From: Henriciella sp.
Lineage (GTDB): Bacteria > Pseudomonadota > Alphaproteobacteria > Caulobacterales > Hyphomonadaceae
Direction of reading: 5' to 3'
DNA: 64,000 nucleotides
Assembly (NCBI GenBank): GCA_029238175.1
Contig: JAQWGO010000015.1
Span: forward strand, 1 to 64,000
Of the stretch, positions 1 through 9,165 are shown one piece after another. The first letter of the stretch is position 1; each line of letters starts with the position of its first letter. Position numbers and translations under genes: made by a program. The notes beneath the pieces are model-generated. The model did not search any database, had not been told where the DNA came from, and worked only from the letters and a program-made list of their open reading frames with translations.

Positions 1-744
1 GGCAAGCGAAACCGCCTCTTCAAGAACGTCGGCAAGATCGACAGATCTCATGTCGAGTTCGCCGCGCGAAACATAATCGCGAAGGCGGCGCACAATCTGT
101 CCCGCCCGAATAGATTGCGTCGCAGCAGCAGCAAGTGCCTCTTGAACCATCGCAACGGTTTCAGGGTCAGGCGTATCCAACAGGTCGCGCGCCGCCTCTA
201 AATAGTTAGCAACCGCAGTAAGCGGCTGGTTTAACTCATGCGCCATCGCTGAGGCCATCGTCCCGACCGCACTTAGGCGAGAGAAATTGGCCAACTCAAC
301 CTGCATCTGAGCGAGCTTGTGGGCATTCGCCTGCTGTTCCGAGATGTCACGAATATATCCGGTAAACAGACGGCGACCGTCAATATTAGCCTCACCAATC
401 TTTAGTTCGACTGGAATCCTGTCGCCGTTCGCAAGCTTGGCATGAACGATGCGTCCAATCCCAATGATTTGCTTCTCACCCGTCTCCAGGTAATTATCGA
501 TATAAGTGTCGTGGTGCGCTTTATCTGCGCCATCCATCAACATGGATACATTTTTCCCTGCGATATCACTTGCATCATAGCCAAACAGCTTCTCAGCAGC
601 CGCACTGATGGCGAGCATCTTGCCGCGATCATCAATCACGATCATCGCATCGGGCACAGATGCGAGGATAGAGCGCATCAGTGTTTCCATCGATTGCTGG
701 TCGCCGATGGAATCTTGAAGGAGAGGATACTGGCTTTTAGACAT
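1..744 (-). CDS. fixL: FixL-type oxygen-sensing histidine kinase (5' part; runs off the left edge)
   Basis: Heme-PAS sensor kinase that would phosphorylate FixJ when oxygen is low. The 248 codons present hold a short leader, one PAS domain (about residues 20-135) and the start of the kinase. The PAS has the FixL heme signature: HHDTYI with His78 as probable iron ligand and IIGIGR with Arg98. The 20-residue His-to-Arg spacing equals His200 to Arg220 of Bradyrhizobium FixL. GEANIDGRRLFTGYIRDI closes the PAS. The H-box AHELNQP puts the phosphorylated His at 169. No membrane segment precedes the PAS, so this looks like a soluble one-PAS FixL. The ATG at 744 has AAAGG upstream. The catalytic domain, and any fixJ, lie outside the window. 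It is transcribed away from the cbb3 genes, with one small gene between. Family assignment is confident from the heme pocket. Confidence 0.9.
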   Translation of the reverse strand, partial: MSKSQYPLLQDSIGDQQSMETLMRSILASVPDAMIVIDDRGKMLAISAAAEKLFGYDASDIAGKNVSMLMDGADKAHHDTYIDNYLETGEKQIIGIGRIVHAKLANGDRIPVELKIGEANIDGRRLFTGYIRDISEQQANAHKLAQMQVELANFSRLSAVGTMASAMAHELNQPLTAVANYLEAARDLLDTPDPETVAMVQEALAAAATQSIRAGQIVRRLRDYVSRGELDMRSVDLADVLEEAVSLA

Positions 745-777
745 GAGCCAGCCTTTGTAATGTGCGTCAGGCACAGA

Positions 778-1044
778 TCAATCCACTAATGAGGCGATAC
801 CGCGCCGCTGTTGCCACATGTCGTAAAGTCCAGTGGCTACCAAAATCAGACCCGCAACGGCAACATAACACCCCCAACAATGAGCGCGTTCAAAAAAGCT
901 GCCATTGCTGACTGAAATGAGCACATTCTTACCGGTGCATATGGGTAGAGACAGCACTGAACTGGCCGTGATGTGCATCCACGCCTTAATTGAGCCGATC
1001 AAAAACAAGGCTACGCCAGCGAGTGTTTGCATTAAAGCGGTCAT
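778..1044 (-). CDS. small two-helix membrane protein with cysteines, upstream of fixL
   Basis: An 88-residue protein that I do not recognise. Two hydrophobic segments (about residues 2-32 and 58-76) flank a loop holding Cys residues (PICTGK and HCWGC). The ATG at 1044 is preferred over an upstream TTG because AGAGGA lies at a usable distance before it. The gene ends 33 bases before fixL on the same strand, so the two are probably co-transcribed. It is divergent from ccoN across a 155-base gap. A role in respiration or redox sensing would be a guess from position and the Cys residues. Confidence 0.65.
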   Translation of the reverse strand: MTALMQTLAGVALFLIGSIKAWMHITASSVLSLPICTGKNVLISVSNGSFFERAHCWGCYVAVAGLILVATGLYDMWQQRRGIASLVD

Positions 1045-1099
1045 ATCTGACAATTCCTCTTAAGTTCGATCCCGTTCTAAAAAGTGCGGCGCGCAAGCA

Positions 1100-1118
1100 C
1101 ATAGGGGTTTTCCCTTAT
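1100..1118. promoter_or_regulatory. imperfect palindrome before ccoN, candidate FixJ-type site
   Basis: CATAGGGGTTTTCCCTTAT ends 81 bases before the ccoN ATG and 56 bases before the divergent small-gene ATG. ATAGGG and CCCTTAT form an imperfect dyad, as expected for a LuxR/NarL-type dimer. A copy differing at one base lies at 15108-15126 at a similar distance before the DUF2189 gene. The TTTCCCTTA half resembles, from memory, FixJ-protected sequences of rhizobial fixK promoters. I found no TTGAT-N4-ATCAA FNR/FixK box in this gap. Confidence 0.5.
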
Positions 1119-1199
1119 ACAGCGGCGAAGAGACCAAAGCTAAGCAACGCTTAAGGCTGAAATGACCCCATTCCGGGGTTCAGGCGGAGGTAGCCCGCA

Positions 1200-2885
1200 A
1201 TGACATTTAACCAACTCACCACCCGGCAAAGCAATAATTCCAGTATCTTTGCTGTCGGGGCATTTTTAAGCGTATTCCTATTGCTGGGGCTGTTAATGGC
1301 GTCGTTTGCCAAAGATGCCGCAATAGGCCATCAGGCGATGACGTTCCTGTTCTTAGGAGGCGCATTCTTCGTTGGCCTCTGCATGTGGGCCGGTAACCTG
1401 ATTGACCGTGACCCATTTGATGAAAGCGAATACGAAAACACGCTGGTGAAATGGGGCGTATTTGCTTCAATATTCTGGGGCTTGGCGGGTTTACTTGTCG
1501 GGGTTGTTATCGCCCTGCAGCTAACTTTTCCAAATGTCTTTTACTTCCCGGAATTAGGCTGGACAAACTTTGGACGCCTGCGCCCACTGCACACAAGTGC
1601 GGTGATCTTTGCGTTCGGCGGAAATGTTCTGCTAGCGACCAGTTTCTACGTCGTTCAACGCACATGCCGAACCCGTCTAGCGGGGGGTATGTGGCCTTGG
1701 TTTGTCTTCTGGGGATATCAGATTTTCATCGTTCTTGCGGCGACCGGCTACCTACTCGGCGTGACGCAATCGAAAGAATATGCTGAGCCTGAATGGTATG
1801 TTGATCTATGGCTGACCATTGTTTGGGTGGCTTATCTGTTAGTCTTCCTAGGCACACTCTGGAAGCGTAAAGAGCCACACATTTATGTAGCCAACTGGTT
1901 CTACCTGTCTTTCATCGTAACGATTGCGATGCTGCACATCGTCAACAACCTATCAATTCCGGTAAACCTGACCGGCTCAAAATCGGTACAGGTCTTTAGC
2001 GGCGTTCAAGATGCGATGACGCAGTGGTGGTATGGCCACAATGCGGTTGGGTTCTTCCTAACCACAGGCTTCCTGGCCATCATGTATTACTTCATCCCGA
2101 AGCGCGTTGATCGTCCGGTCTATTCCTACCGTCTTTCGATCGTTCACTTCTGGTCGCTGATCTTCATCTATATCTGGGCTGGCCCGCACCACTTGCATTA
2201 TACCGCATTGCCGCAATGGGCACAGACTTTGGGTATGACCTTCTCAATCATGCTATGGATGCCAAGCTGGGGCGGTATGATTAACGGCGTAATGACGCTG
2301 TCCGGCGCGTGGGATAAGCTACGCACTGATCCGGTTGTTCGAATGATGGTTGTGTCGCTCGCCTTCTATGGCATGTCGACATTTGAAGGCCCGCTTATGT
2401 CGGTCCGCGCTGTCAATTCGCTGTCGCACTATACTGAATGGGGCATTGGCCACGTTCATTCCGGCGCGCTTGGCTGGGTTGGTTATATCAGCTTCGGGGC
2501 GCTGTATTGCCTAACCCCATGGCTATGGAAGAAGACCCGTCTTTATTCCAAATCCCTTGTGGAGTGGCATTTCTGGATCTCGACCATTGGTATCCTGTTC
2601 TACATGATCTCCATGTGGTTCGCAGGGATCATGGAAGGCCTGATGTGGCGCGCCTATAACGAGTTTGGTTTCCTTGAGTACAGCTTCGTTGAAACTGTTG
2701 AGGCCAAGCATATCAGTTACATGATCCGTGCTCTTGGTGGTCTGCTTTACTTTAGCGGCGCTGCGATCATGGCTTACAATCTGGTCCGCACGGCCCTTGG
2801 CCACGGCGAGGCGACAAGCCTTGATGAAGCCAATGATCCCCTCAAAACACCAGAGCCGCGCACTGCGCTGGCCCCAGCTGAATAG
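1200..2885 (+). CDS. ccoN: cbb3-type cytochrome c oxidase subunit I
   Basis: Catalytic heme-copper subunit of the high-affinity cbb3 oxidase in the inner membrane: it reduces oxygen to water and pumps protons. At 561 residues it is of normal or slightly long length and has many membrane helices. Visible ligand motifs are [13 protein letters not shown] (His about 131, heme b), [11 protein letters not shown] (about 278), AGPHHLHYT (about 327, CuB histidines) and [12 protein letters not shown] (about 417, the two hemes). The ATG at 1200 has GGAGG 9-10 bases upstream. First gene of the ccoNOQPGHIS cluster; the possible FixJ site lies upstream, so induction at low oxygen is likely. Confidence 0.97.
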   Translation: MTFNQLTTRQSNNSSIFAVGAFLSVFLLLGLLMASFAKDAAIGHQAMTFLFLGGAFFVGLCMWAGNLIDRDPFDESEYENTLVKWGVFASIFWGLAGLLVGVVIALQLTFPNVFYFPELGWTNFGRLRPLHTSAVIFAFGGNVLLATSFYVVQRTCRTRLAGGMWPWFVFWGYQIFIVLAATGYLLGVTQSKEYAEPEWYVDLWLTIVWVAYLLVFLGTLWKRKEPHIYVANWFYLSFIVTIAMLHIVNNLSIPVNLTGSKSVQVFSGVQDAMTQWWYGHNAVGFFLTTGFLAIMYYFIPKRVDRPVYSYRLSIVHFWSLIFIYIWAGPHHLHYTALPQWAQTLGMTFSIMLWMPSWGGMINGVMTLSGAWDKLRTDPVVRMMVVSLAFYGMSTFEGPLMSVRAVNSLSHYTEWGIGHVHSGALGWVGYISFGALYCLTPWLWKKTRLYSKSLVEWHFWISTIGILFYMISMWFAGIMEGLMWRAYNEFGFLEYSFVETVEAKHISYMIRALGGLLYFSGAAIMAYNLVRTALGHGEATSLDEANDPLKTPEPRTALAPAE

Positions 2886-2896
2886 GAGACGTTCTC

Positions 2897-3667
2897 ATGG
2901 GACTGATGAATAATCACGGCGTCCTAGAACGCCACTCGCTTCTCCTGACGATCGGCATTCTAGTCGTCGTTTCCATTGGTGGGATCATCCAGATGGCACC
3001 GCTAATGTATATGGAAAACACGATCGAAAAAGTGGATGGGATGCGTCCTTACACACCGCTGGAGCTGTCTGGCCGTGACATCTATATTCGTGAAGGTTGC
3101 TATGTTTGCCACAGCCAAATGGTGCGTCCATTGCGCGACGAAGTTGAACGCTATGGCCACTACTCACTCGCGGCGGAAAGCATGTATGATCACCCGTTCC
3201 AGTGGGGATCAAAGCGTACCGGGCCAGACTTGGCGCGGGTTGGCGGAAAGTACTCTGCTGAATGGCAGGTTGATCATTTGAAAGATCCACGTGCGCTTGT
3301 ACCTGAATCGGTCATGCCGCCTTACGCCTTCCTCGCGAAGAAAAAGCTGAAATTCGACCAGATTGAAGACCGCCTTAAGGTCGAGCGCATGGTCGGTGTT
3401 CCCTACACTGATGAGATGATCGCTAATGCGAAGGGCCACATCTACGCTCAAGCTGACCCTGATAATAAGGGCTTCGATTACTATGACAGCTTGATGGCTG
3501 AGTATGAAGCTGCGGCTGGGCGCGAAAAAACTGTCGAAGCACGCGACTATGATGGTGACCCAACCACAATCACAGAAATGGATGCCTTGGTCGCATACCT
3601 TCAAATGACCGGAACACTGGTCGATTTCTCAACTTACGAAGCTGATGACCTCAGCAACCGTCGATAG
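2897..3667 (+). CDS. ccoO: cbb3-type cytochrome c oxidase monoheme subunit II
   Basis: Membrane-anchored c-type cytochrome that passes electrons to CcoN. 256 residues: an N-terminal anchor helix (about 13-36), then a periplasmic domain with one heme motif, CYVCH, near residue 69. It is followed by the family motif [18 protein letters not shown] and by [15 protein letters not shown]. The ATG at 2897 has an AGGAG-type site; a second in-frame ATG at 2906 is possible. It lies 11 bases after ccoN and before ccoQ in the usual order. Confidence 0.97.
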   Translation: MGLMNNHGVLERHSLLLTIGILVVVSIGGIIQMAPLMYMENTIEKVDGMRPYTPLELSGRDIYIREGCYVCHSQMVRPLRDEVERYGHYSLAAESMYDHPFQWGSKRTGPDLARVGGKYSAEWQVDHLKDPRALVPESVMPPYAFLAKKKLKFDQIEDRLKVERMVGVPYTDEMIANAKGHIYAQADPDNKGFDYYDSLMAEYEAAAGREKTVEARDYDGDPTTITEMDALVAYLQMTGTLVDFSTYEADDLSNRR

Positions 3668-3678
3668 GAGGGCTCGCT

Positions 3679-3861
3679 ATGTATGAAATGCTATCAAGCT
3701 TCGCTCAAACAGGTGGTCTTGTTTACTTCGTGCTGATGTTTGCTGGGGCCCTGCTCTACGCCCTTTGGCCGCGCAATCAGGAACTGTTCGATCACGCATC
3801 GCGCCTGCCCCTGAATGATGACAAACCCTTTTACCAAGATGGAGAGCCATCTGATGAGTAA
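3679..3861 (+). CDS. ccoQ: cbb3-type oxidase small subunit CcoQ/FixQ
   Basis: 60-residue single-helix subunit that stabilises the cbb3 complex. The sequence shows MYEMLSSFAQTGGLVYF, a hydrophobic span to about residue 30, then the conserved WPRNQE and a polar tail with DDKPF, typical of CcoQ. Its last codons overlap the ccoP start by 8 bases, so the two genes are translationally coupled. Confidence 0.93.
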   Translation: MYEMLSSFAQTGGLVYFVLMFAGALLYALWPRNQELFDHASRLPLNDDKPFYQDGEPSDE

Positions 3862-4738
3862 CGAACATAAAGACATCGACGATCACAGCGGCATCGAAAC
3901 AACGGGTCATAGCTGGGACGGGATTAAAGAGCTGAACAACCCGCTTCCAAGATGGTGGTTGATCACGTGGTACATCACGATTGTATGGGCCGTCATCTAT
4001 ATGATTTTGATGCCCGCGATCCCGGCTTTGCCTGGCATGGGCACGAATACAAAGGGACTTCGAAATCACTCTGATCGTGATCTCGTGGCCGCTGCTGTGG
4101 TTGAATTAAAAGAAGCACGAACCGAACAATCTGCAACCCTGCTTGACGCTTCATTAGAAGAGATTGAGACCAATCGCGATCTACAACAGTTTGCACTGGC
4201 CATGGGTGAAAGCCTATTCGGCGATAATTGCGCAACCTGTCATGGCGCAGGCGGCCGCGGTGCGATCGGATACCCAATCCTCGCCGATGATGTTTGGCTG
4301 TGGGATGGTACGCTAGACGGTATTGAATACACTCTTCGTCACGGTATTCGCCACGATGCAGACGATGACACACGCTTCTCTTTGATGCCAAGTTTTGGAC
4401 GCGATAAACTTCTATCTGCAACCGAAATCGACAACCTGACGGAGTATGTGCTGCGGGCTTCTGGCCAAGAGCATGACACCGAAGAAGCTGATATGGCTGC
4501 AGAATTGTTTCAGCAGCAATGTGCATCCTGCCACGGCGCCGACGCAAAGGGCGACCGCCTTCAAGGCGCGCCGAACCTAACAGATCAGGAATGGCTGTAT
4601 GGTAGCACGCGTCAGGCGATCCACGATACGATCTACAATGCGCGCAACTCGCATATGCCCGCATGGCAGGATCGTCTGGATGACGCATCAATCAAAGCTT
4701 TGGCTGTGTACGTCCACACCCTTGGCGGCGGCGAGTAG
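3854..4738 (+). CDS. ccoP: cbb3-type cytochrome c oxidase diheme subunit III
   Basis: 294-residue diheme cytochrome c, the electron entry subunit. N-terminal motif HSWDGIKELNNPLPRWW is followed by one membrane helix (about residues 36-57). Two heme sites follow: CATCHGAGGRG near 125 and CASCHGADAKG near 223, with axial Met residues in LMPSFG and HMPAW. The ATG at 3854 is chosen because it starts the canonical CcoP N-terminus, has GGAGA upstream and overlaps the ccoQ stop; an in-frame ATG at 3815 inside ccoQ would add an unconserved 13 residues. Confidence 0.96.
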   Translation: MSNEHKDIDDHSGIETTGHSWDGIKELNNPLPRWWLITWYITIVWAVIYMILMPAIPALPGMGTNTKGLRNHSDRDLVAAAVVELKEARTEQSATLLDASLEEIETNRDLQQFALAMGESLFGDNCATCHGAGGRGAIGYPILADDVWLWDGTLDGIEYTLRHGIRHDADDDTRFSLMPSFGRDKLLSATEIDNLTEYVLRASGQEHDTEEADMAAELFQQQCASCHGADAKGDRLQGAPNLTDQEWLYGSTRQAIHDTIYNARNSHMPAWQDRLDDASIKALAVYVHTLGGGE

Positions 4739-4750
4739 AGGCCGCAAACC

Positions 4751-6220
4751 ATGGGTCAAACCACACTCAATATTCACCCTTCTGCAGGCAAGGGCGGCCC
4801 AACGCCGCCCCCGCCTAAGGACCTTTATGCTAAACGCCAGCAAATCTATCCAAAGCTAGCGCACGGTAATTTCAGGCTGGTGAAATGGGCGGTGATGGCC
4901 GTGACCTTAGGGATCTATTACGTCTTGCCTTGGATTCGCTGGGATCGCGGTGAAGGCATCCCAGACCAAGCCGTTCTTGCTGATTTTCAGAGCGAGAAAT
5001 TCTACTTTTTCTTCATCGAAATTTGGCCGCAGGATATTCATTATCTCGCTGGCCTTTTGATTTTAGCTGCGCTGGGCTTGTTCCTCGTGACCTCCCTATT
5101 GGGGCGGGTCTGGTGCGGCTATACCTGCCCGCAAACGGTTTGGACCGATCTATTCATCTGGGTTGAACGTGCCTTCGAAGGCGACCGCGCGGCTCGGAAA
5201 CGGCTGGATAACCAGCCCATGAGCGTTAACAAACTGGCGCGAAAATTAGGCAAGCATACGGTCTGGCTCATCATCGCTTTCTGGACGGGCGGGGCCTTCA
5301 TTCTGTACTGGCATGACGCGCCAACGATTGCGCGCGGTTGGTTCACAGGGGACGTGCCTTTATCGGCCTATTGGTTTGCTGGCATCCTCACCCTTACAAC
5401 TTACTTTTTAGCTGGTTGGATGCGTGAACAGGTCTGCACCTATATGTGCCCATGGCCGCGCATTCAGGCCGCACTGACAGATGAGCATGCGCTCAACGTC
5501 ACCTATCGCTATGATCGCGGCGAACCTCGCGGTCCTAAGCGCAAAACCGAAAGCTGGGACGAGCGCGGCGACTGTATCGATTGCGACCAGTGCGTACAGG
5601 TTTGCCCAATGGGTATTGATATACGTGACGGTGAACAGCTGGAATGTATCCATTGCGCGCTTTGCATTGATGCGTGCGATCAAATGATGACGAAGATTGA
5701 CCGCCCAACCGGGCTAATCGCTTATGATACTGAGGTCGCGGTTGCTGCGCGCAATGAAGGGACCACGCCGCCAAAGTATCGTCTGATCCGGTCGCGCACA
5801 GTTCTCTATGCCGTCTTGATGATTGCCATTGCCGCTTTGATGACGTGGGGCTTCATGACCAAAGCGACGATTGAAGCAAATGTGCTGAAAGACCGCTCAC
5901 CGCCATATGTGCAGCTTTCAAATGGTAGTATACAAAATGGTTATACGCTAAAATTGATCAACAAAGTCGCTGAACCGCGAACAATGATCGTCAGCATCAC
6001 CGGGCTTGAAGATCTTTCATTCTCAGTCATCGGGTTTGAGCATACCGGCTCACCAACCCAACCGATTGAGCTGCCTGTCGAAGCGTTTGGCGTTGATCGC
6101 TACCGTATTCTCGTCAGCGTTCCTGCAGGCGCAACACAGCGACAAATCACGATCACCGTCACTGACAAAGACAGTGGCGAGGCCGATACAAACCGCGCAT
6201 CCTTTAGAGGACCAAACTGA
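4751..6220 (+). CDS. ccoG: cytochrome c oxidase accessory protein CcoG (FixG/RdxA)
   Basis: Membrane iron-sulfur protein of cbb3 biogenesis; the family has been linked to reduction of Cu(II) for the oxidase. 489 residues with membrane segments near 44-62, 95-120, 165-185, 200-225 and 348-368. Motifs: WCGYTCPQTVWTDLF, CTYMCPWPRIQ, and a two-cluster ferredoxin region at about 274-315 (CIDCDQCVQVCP and CIHCALCIDACD). The C-terminal third is the periplasmic Ig-like domain. Its TGA overlaps the ccoH ATG by one base. Confidence 0.95.
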   Translation: MGQTTLNIHPSAGKGGPTPPPPKDLYAKRQQIYPKLAHGNFRLVKWAVMAVTLGIYYVLPWIRWDRGEGIPDQAVLADFQSEKFYFFFIEIWPQDIHYLAGLLILAALGLFLVTSLLGRVWCGYTCPQTVWTDLFIWVERAFEGDRAARKRLDNQPMSVNKLARKLGKHTVWLIIAFWTGGAFILYWHDAPTIARGWFTGDVPLSAYWFAGILTLTTYFLAGWMREQVCTYMCPWPRIQAALTDEHALNVTYRYDRGEPRGPKRKTESWDERGDCIDCDQCVQVCPMGIDIRDGEQLECIHCALCIDACDQMMTKIDRPTGLIAYDTEVAVAARNEGTTPPKYRLIRSRTVLYAVLMIAIAALMTWGFMTKATIEANVLKDRSPPYVQLSNGSIQNGYTLKLINKVAEPRTMIVSITGLEDLSFSVIGFEHTGSPTQPIELPVEAFGVDRYRILVSVPAGATQRQITITVTDKDSGEADTNRASFRGPN

Positions 6221-6729
6221 TGACTGATTATGCAATGACATCTGAGACTGAGACATCGCAAAAAAGACTGACCGGATGGCATGTCCTTTTCATCATGCTG
6301 GGCTTCTTCGGCGTGATTTTCGCGGTCAACGGCGTGTTTCTATATCATGCTATAACCAGCTTCCCCGGTGAAGACGTAAAGAAGTCCTATGTTCAAGGCT
6401 TGAACTATAACCAGACCCTCAACGCCCGCGCGGCAGAGGCAGCACTTGGCTGGAAAGCGCAAATGGGCGTTCAAGACGACGCATTGATCGTCCGCTTGCA
6501 GGACGCAGAGGACATGCCGTTAACCGGCTATACTGTTATCGTCGAAGCACGCCGCCTGACCAATGACGCTGAGGATCACGTCCTAACGCTGAACGCCGAA
6601 AGTGAAGGCACATATAGTGTTGCCACTTCCGAACTTAGCGAAGGCCAGTGGCGACTGAAGGCAAGTGTTCTGAATTTCAACGCAGATGAAACACTATTCA
6701 CGGCACACAAACAGGTCCGCATCAAGTGA
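6220..6729 (+). CDS. ccoH: cbb3 oxidase assembly protein CcoH (FixH)
   Basis: 169-residue membrane-anchored FixH protein needed to assemble cbb3 oxidase. It has a cytoplasmic leader, GWHVLFIMLGFFGVIFAVN as the single helix (about 20-42), then a periplasmic domain containing FPGEDVKKSYVQGLNYNQ, the family hallmark. It starts on a TGATG overlap with ccoG and ends in a GTGA overlap with ccoI, so translation of G, H and I is coupled. In-frame ATG codons a few residues downstream cannot be ruled out as starts. Confidence 0.93.
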   Translation: MTDYAMTSETETSQKRLTGWHVLFIMLGFFGVIFAVNGVFLYHAITSFPGEDVKKSYVQGLNYNQTLNARAAEAALGWKAQMGVQDDALIVRLQDAEDMPLTGYTVIVEARRLTNDAEDHVLTLNAESEGTYSVATSELSEGQWRLKASVLNFNADETLFTAHKQVRIK

Positions 6730-8924
6730 CCAGCGCCGACCTCACCCTCGATAAAGGTTGCCCCTCAGGGCTCGCCCCGGCAAGTAGAGCGGCCAGCGGC
6801 AACCTTTCCGCGTTTATGAAACGCAAGGGTGACTTAAACACACTCACGCTCTCGATCAGCGGCGCAAAGTGCGGTGGATGCCTGTCAAAGATTGAGAACG
6901 CCCTGAACGCCCTACCCGGCATGGTCATTGCCCGCCTCAATCTGTCATCGGGAAAACTTGAAGCGCAATGGCGCGGCGAGCTTTCACCTGAAACGGTTTC
7001 AACAACGATCAGCAATCTTGGATATGGCGTTTCGGGTTACTCCGAAGACGCGGCCGCAAGCAAAACAAAGAGTGAAGAACGCTCTCTCCTCATCGCTTTA
7101 GGCGTTGCTGGATTTGCGGCCGCAAACATCATGCTACTGTCAGTCTCCATCTGGGCGGGTCATGGTGAGATGGGGGAAACCACACGCCGGACGATGCATC
7201 TCCTCTCGGGCCTAATCGCTTTGCCGGTCTTAGTATTTAGTGGCCAACACTTTTTCAAATCGGCATTTGGCGCGCTAAGGAATGGTCATGCGAATATGGA
7301 TGTGCCGATTTCCTTGGCCCTCATACTCGCTTTCTCTGTCAGCGTATTTGAGACCCTGAATGGCGGCGAGCATGCCTATTTTGATGCGGTTGTGATGCTG
7401 CTCTTCTTCCTCTTAATCGGCAGGTTCCTAGACGCGCGGTTACGGCGGCAAGCCTATGCCGCCGCGCATGATCTTGCCGCGCTACGTGGACGATCAGTCA
7501 ACCGGATCAATGCCGACGGCCAAACAGAGGCGGTGCGTGCCGATGACATCAAAGAGGGCGACCACATCCTTCTGGCCGCAGGAGAGCGCGCCGTCATAGA
7601 CGTCAAAGTTCTAAGCGGGATGAGCACGATTGATGAAAGCTTGGTCACTGGCGAAAGCCTGCCGCGCACAATTAATGCTGGTCAGAAACTATATGCAGGC
7701 ACGGTCAACATAGATCAGCCGATCCAAGGCATCGCGCTGGGCGCGGCGTCAGATTCCTTGCTTTCGGACATTTCTGATATGCTCGAAGCAGGTGAGCAGA
7801 AACGCTCCGCCTACCGCAAGATCGCGGACAAGGCCGTCTCCCTATACGTCCCCTTCGTTCATACGACCGCGGCACTGACCTTCATCGCGTGGTTGTATTT
7901 GGGGGCAAATGTGCGTGAAGCCACAATGGTCGCTGTCACGACACTGATCATAACCTGCCCGTGTGCTTTGGCGCTAGCTGCGCCAGTTGCACAGGTCGTG
8001 GCATCGGGACGTTTGTTCAAGAAAGGTGTATTCCTGCGATCCGGCGATGCGTTAGAGCGTTTAGCGGAAATAGATCATGTTGTATTTGATAAGACGGGCA
8101 CGCTAACACTTGGCATGCCAGTCCTGATTTCAGAAGACATGGCTGAGCTTCAAATCGCAGCGCAGCTGGCACGCGCGAGCCATCACCCGCTTTCACGCGC
8201 AATCGCCGCCGCCGCTGGGCCCGGCCCCGTCGCACAATCCGTGACAGAGCACCCCGGACTAGGCCTGGAGTCAGAGATTGAAGGCATCGTCTACCGCTTG
8301 GGATCGGCAGAATGGGTTGAAAGCTCCGGCACGCCTGTCACCACTGGGCCAGCGCTATGGTTCTGCCGATTGGGCGAGGCTCCTGTTTTATTTGAATTTG
8401 AAGACCAAGTGCGCAGCGACGCCTCACAAACCGTGCGGGCATTATCAGCGCTGGGCATTGAATCCGAAATCTTATCTGGAGACCGAGCCGGCGCAGTCGA
8501 ACGGGCCGCCAGAACGCTTTCAATATCCGCATGGACAGCCGGGGTCTCCCCTGCTCAAAAAGCTGAAAGACTCGAAGCGCTTACAAAGGCAGGCAAGAAA
8601 CCTTTGATGATTGGCGACGGCCTGAACGATGCAGGCGCATTATCACTCGCGCATGCTTCACTTGCACCCGGCGGCGCTATTGATGTGTCGCAATCGGCCT
8701 CCGACGCTGTTTTCTCTGGCGGTCTTGAGTCCATACTGACGATTTTGAAAGTCTCAAAGTCGGCAAAACGGACGATGCTACAAAACTTCGGATTAGCGGC
8801 GGGATATAACTTAATCGCGGTTCCCATTGCGGTCTGCGGTCTTGTAACGCCCCTCATCGCGGCAATTGCTATGTCAGCTTCATCACTTATCGTAACTTTG
8901 AACGCTTTACGGATCAGAGGATAA
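6726..8924 (+). CDS. ccoI: copper-translocating P1B-type ATPase CcoI (FixI)
   Basis: Exports Cu(I) to the periplasm for the CuB site of the oxidase. 732 residues. An N-terminal HMA domain has the metal motif KCGGC near 50. The core shows TGES in the actuator, the ion-site CPC in TCPCALALAAP (about 410), the phosphorylation motif DKTGTLT (about 454), HHPLSRA (the HP dipeptide) and GDGLNDAGAL (about 628). The GTG at 6726 overlaps the ccoH stop; an internal ATG at 6816 just before the HMA domain is an alternative. In this operon context it is the FixI-type, not the resistance-type, pump. Confidence 0.94.
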   Translation: MTSADLTLDKGCPSGLAPASRAASGNLSAFMKRKGDLNTLTLSISGAKCGGCLSKIENALNALPGMVIARLNLSSGKLEAQWRGELSPETVSTTISNLGYGVSGYSEDAAASKTKSEERSLLIALGVAGFAAANIMLLSVSIWAGHGEMGETTRRTMHLLSGLIALPVLVFSGQHFFKSAFGALRNGHANMDVPISLALILAFSVSVFETLNGGEHAYFDAVVMLLFFLLIGRFLDARLRRQAYAAAHDLAALRGRSVNRINADGQTEAVRADDIKEGDHILLAAGERAVIDVKVLSGMSTIDESLVTGESLPRTINAGQKLYAGTVNIDQPIQGIALGAASDSLLSDISDMLEAGEQKRSAYRKIADKAVSLYVPFVHTTAALTFIAWLYLGANVREATMVAVTTLIITCPCALALAAPVAQVVASGRLFKKGVFLRSGDALERLAEIDHVVFDKTGTLTLGMPVLISEDMAELQIAAQLARASHHPLSRAIAAAAGPGPVAQSVTEHPGLGLESEIEGIVYRLGSAEWVESSGTPVTTGPALWFCRLGEAPVLFEFEDQVRSDASQTVRALSALGIESEILSGDRAGAVERAARTLSISAWTAGVSPAQKAERLEALTKAGKKPLMIGDGLNDAGALSLAHASLAPGGAIDVSQSASDAVFSGGLESILTILKVSKSAKRTMLQNFGLAAGYNLIAVPIAVCGLVTPLIAAIAMSASSLIVTLNALRIRG

Positions 8925-8936
8925 AGGAGCCCGCGT

Positions 8937-9086
8937 ATGAGCATTATCATTTATCTGATCCCCGTCGCCCTTGGGCTTGGCTTGGTCGGTCTTGGCGCTT
9001 TCCTTTGGTCTGTGAATTCGGGGCAGTATGAGGATATGGACGGCGCCGCCGTGCGCATCTTAACCAGTGATGACGAGCCGCTTTGA
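8937..9086 (+). CDS. ccoS: cbb3-type oxidase assembly protein CcoS
   Basis: A 49-residue protein. One membrane helix (about residues 3-25) is followed by WSVNSGQYEDMDGAAVRIL, matching the CcoS signature around GQ(Y/F)-D-acidic-GPAxRIL. AAAGGAG lies ahead of the ATG at 8937, 12 bases after ccoI. The family is needed to insert cofactors into CcoN. It is the last gene of the cluster. Confidence 0.9.
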   Translation: MSIIIYLIPVALGLGLVGLGAFLWSVNSGQYEDMDGAAVRILTSDDEPL

Positions 9087-9165
9087 ACGCCCGCAATCTG
9101 TAAAACCAGTTCCCAATCTCTCCCTGATGCCCTATCTCGACTAAAAAGGGCCTGAGGAGCACAAA

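Noticed and set aside
442-789. 115-codon frame on the plus strand at the left end
   Set aside because: It is antisense to fixL, whose PAS heme motifs are plain on the minus strand.
1054-1199. Search for a TTGAT-N4-ATCAA FNR/FixK box before ccoN
   Set aside because: No acceptable match was found; only the ATAGGGG/CCCTTAT palindrome stands out.
3993-4691. 232-codon minus-strand frame
   Set aside because: It is antisense to ccoP, which has two heme motifs, and is His/Arg-rich as expected for a shadow.
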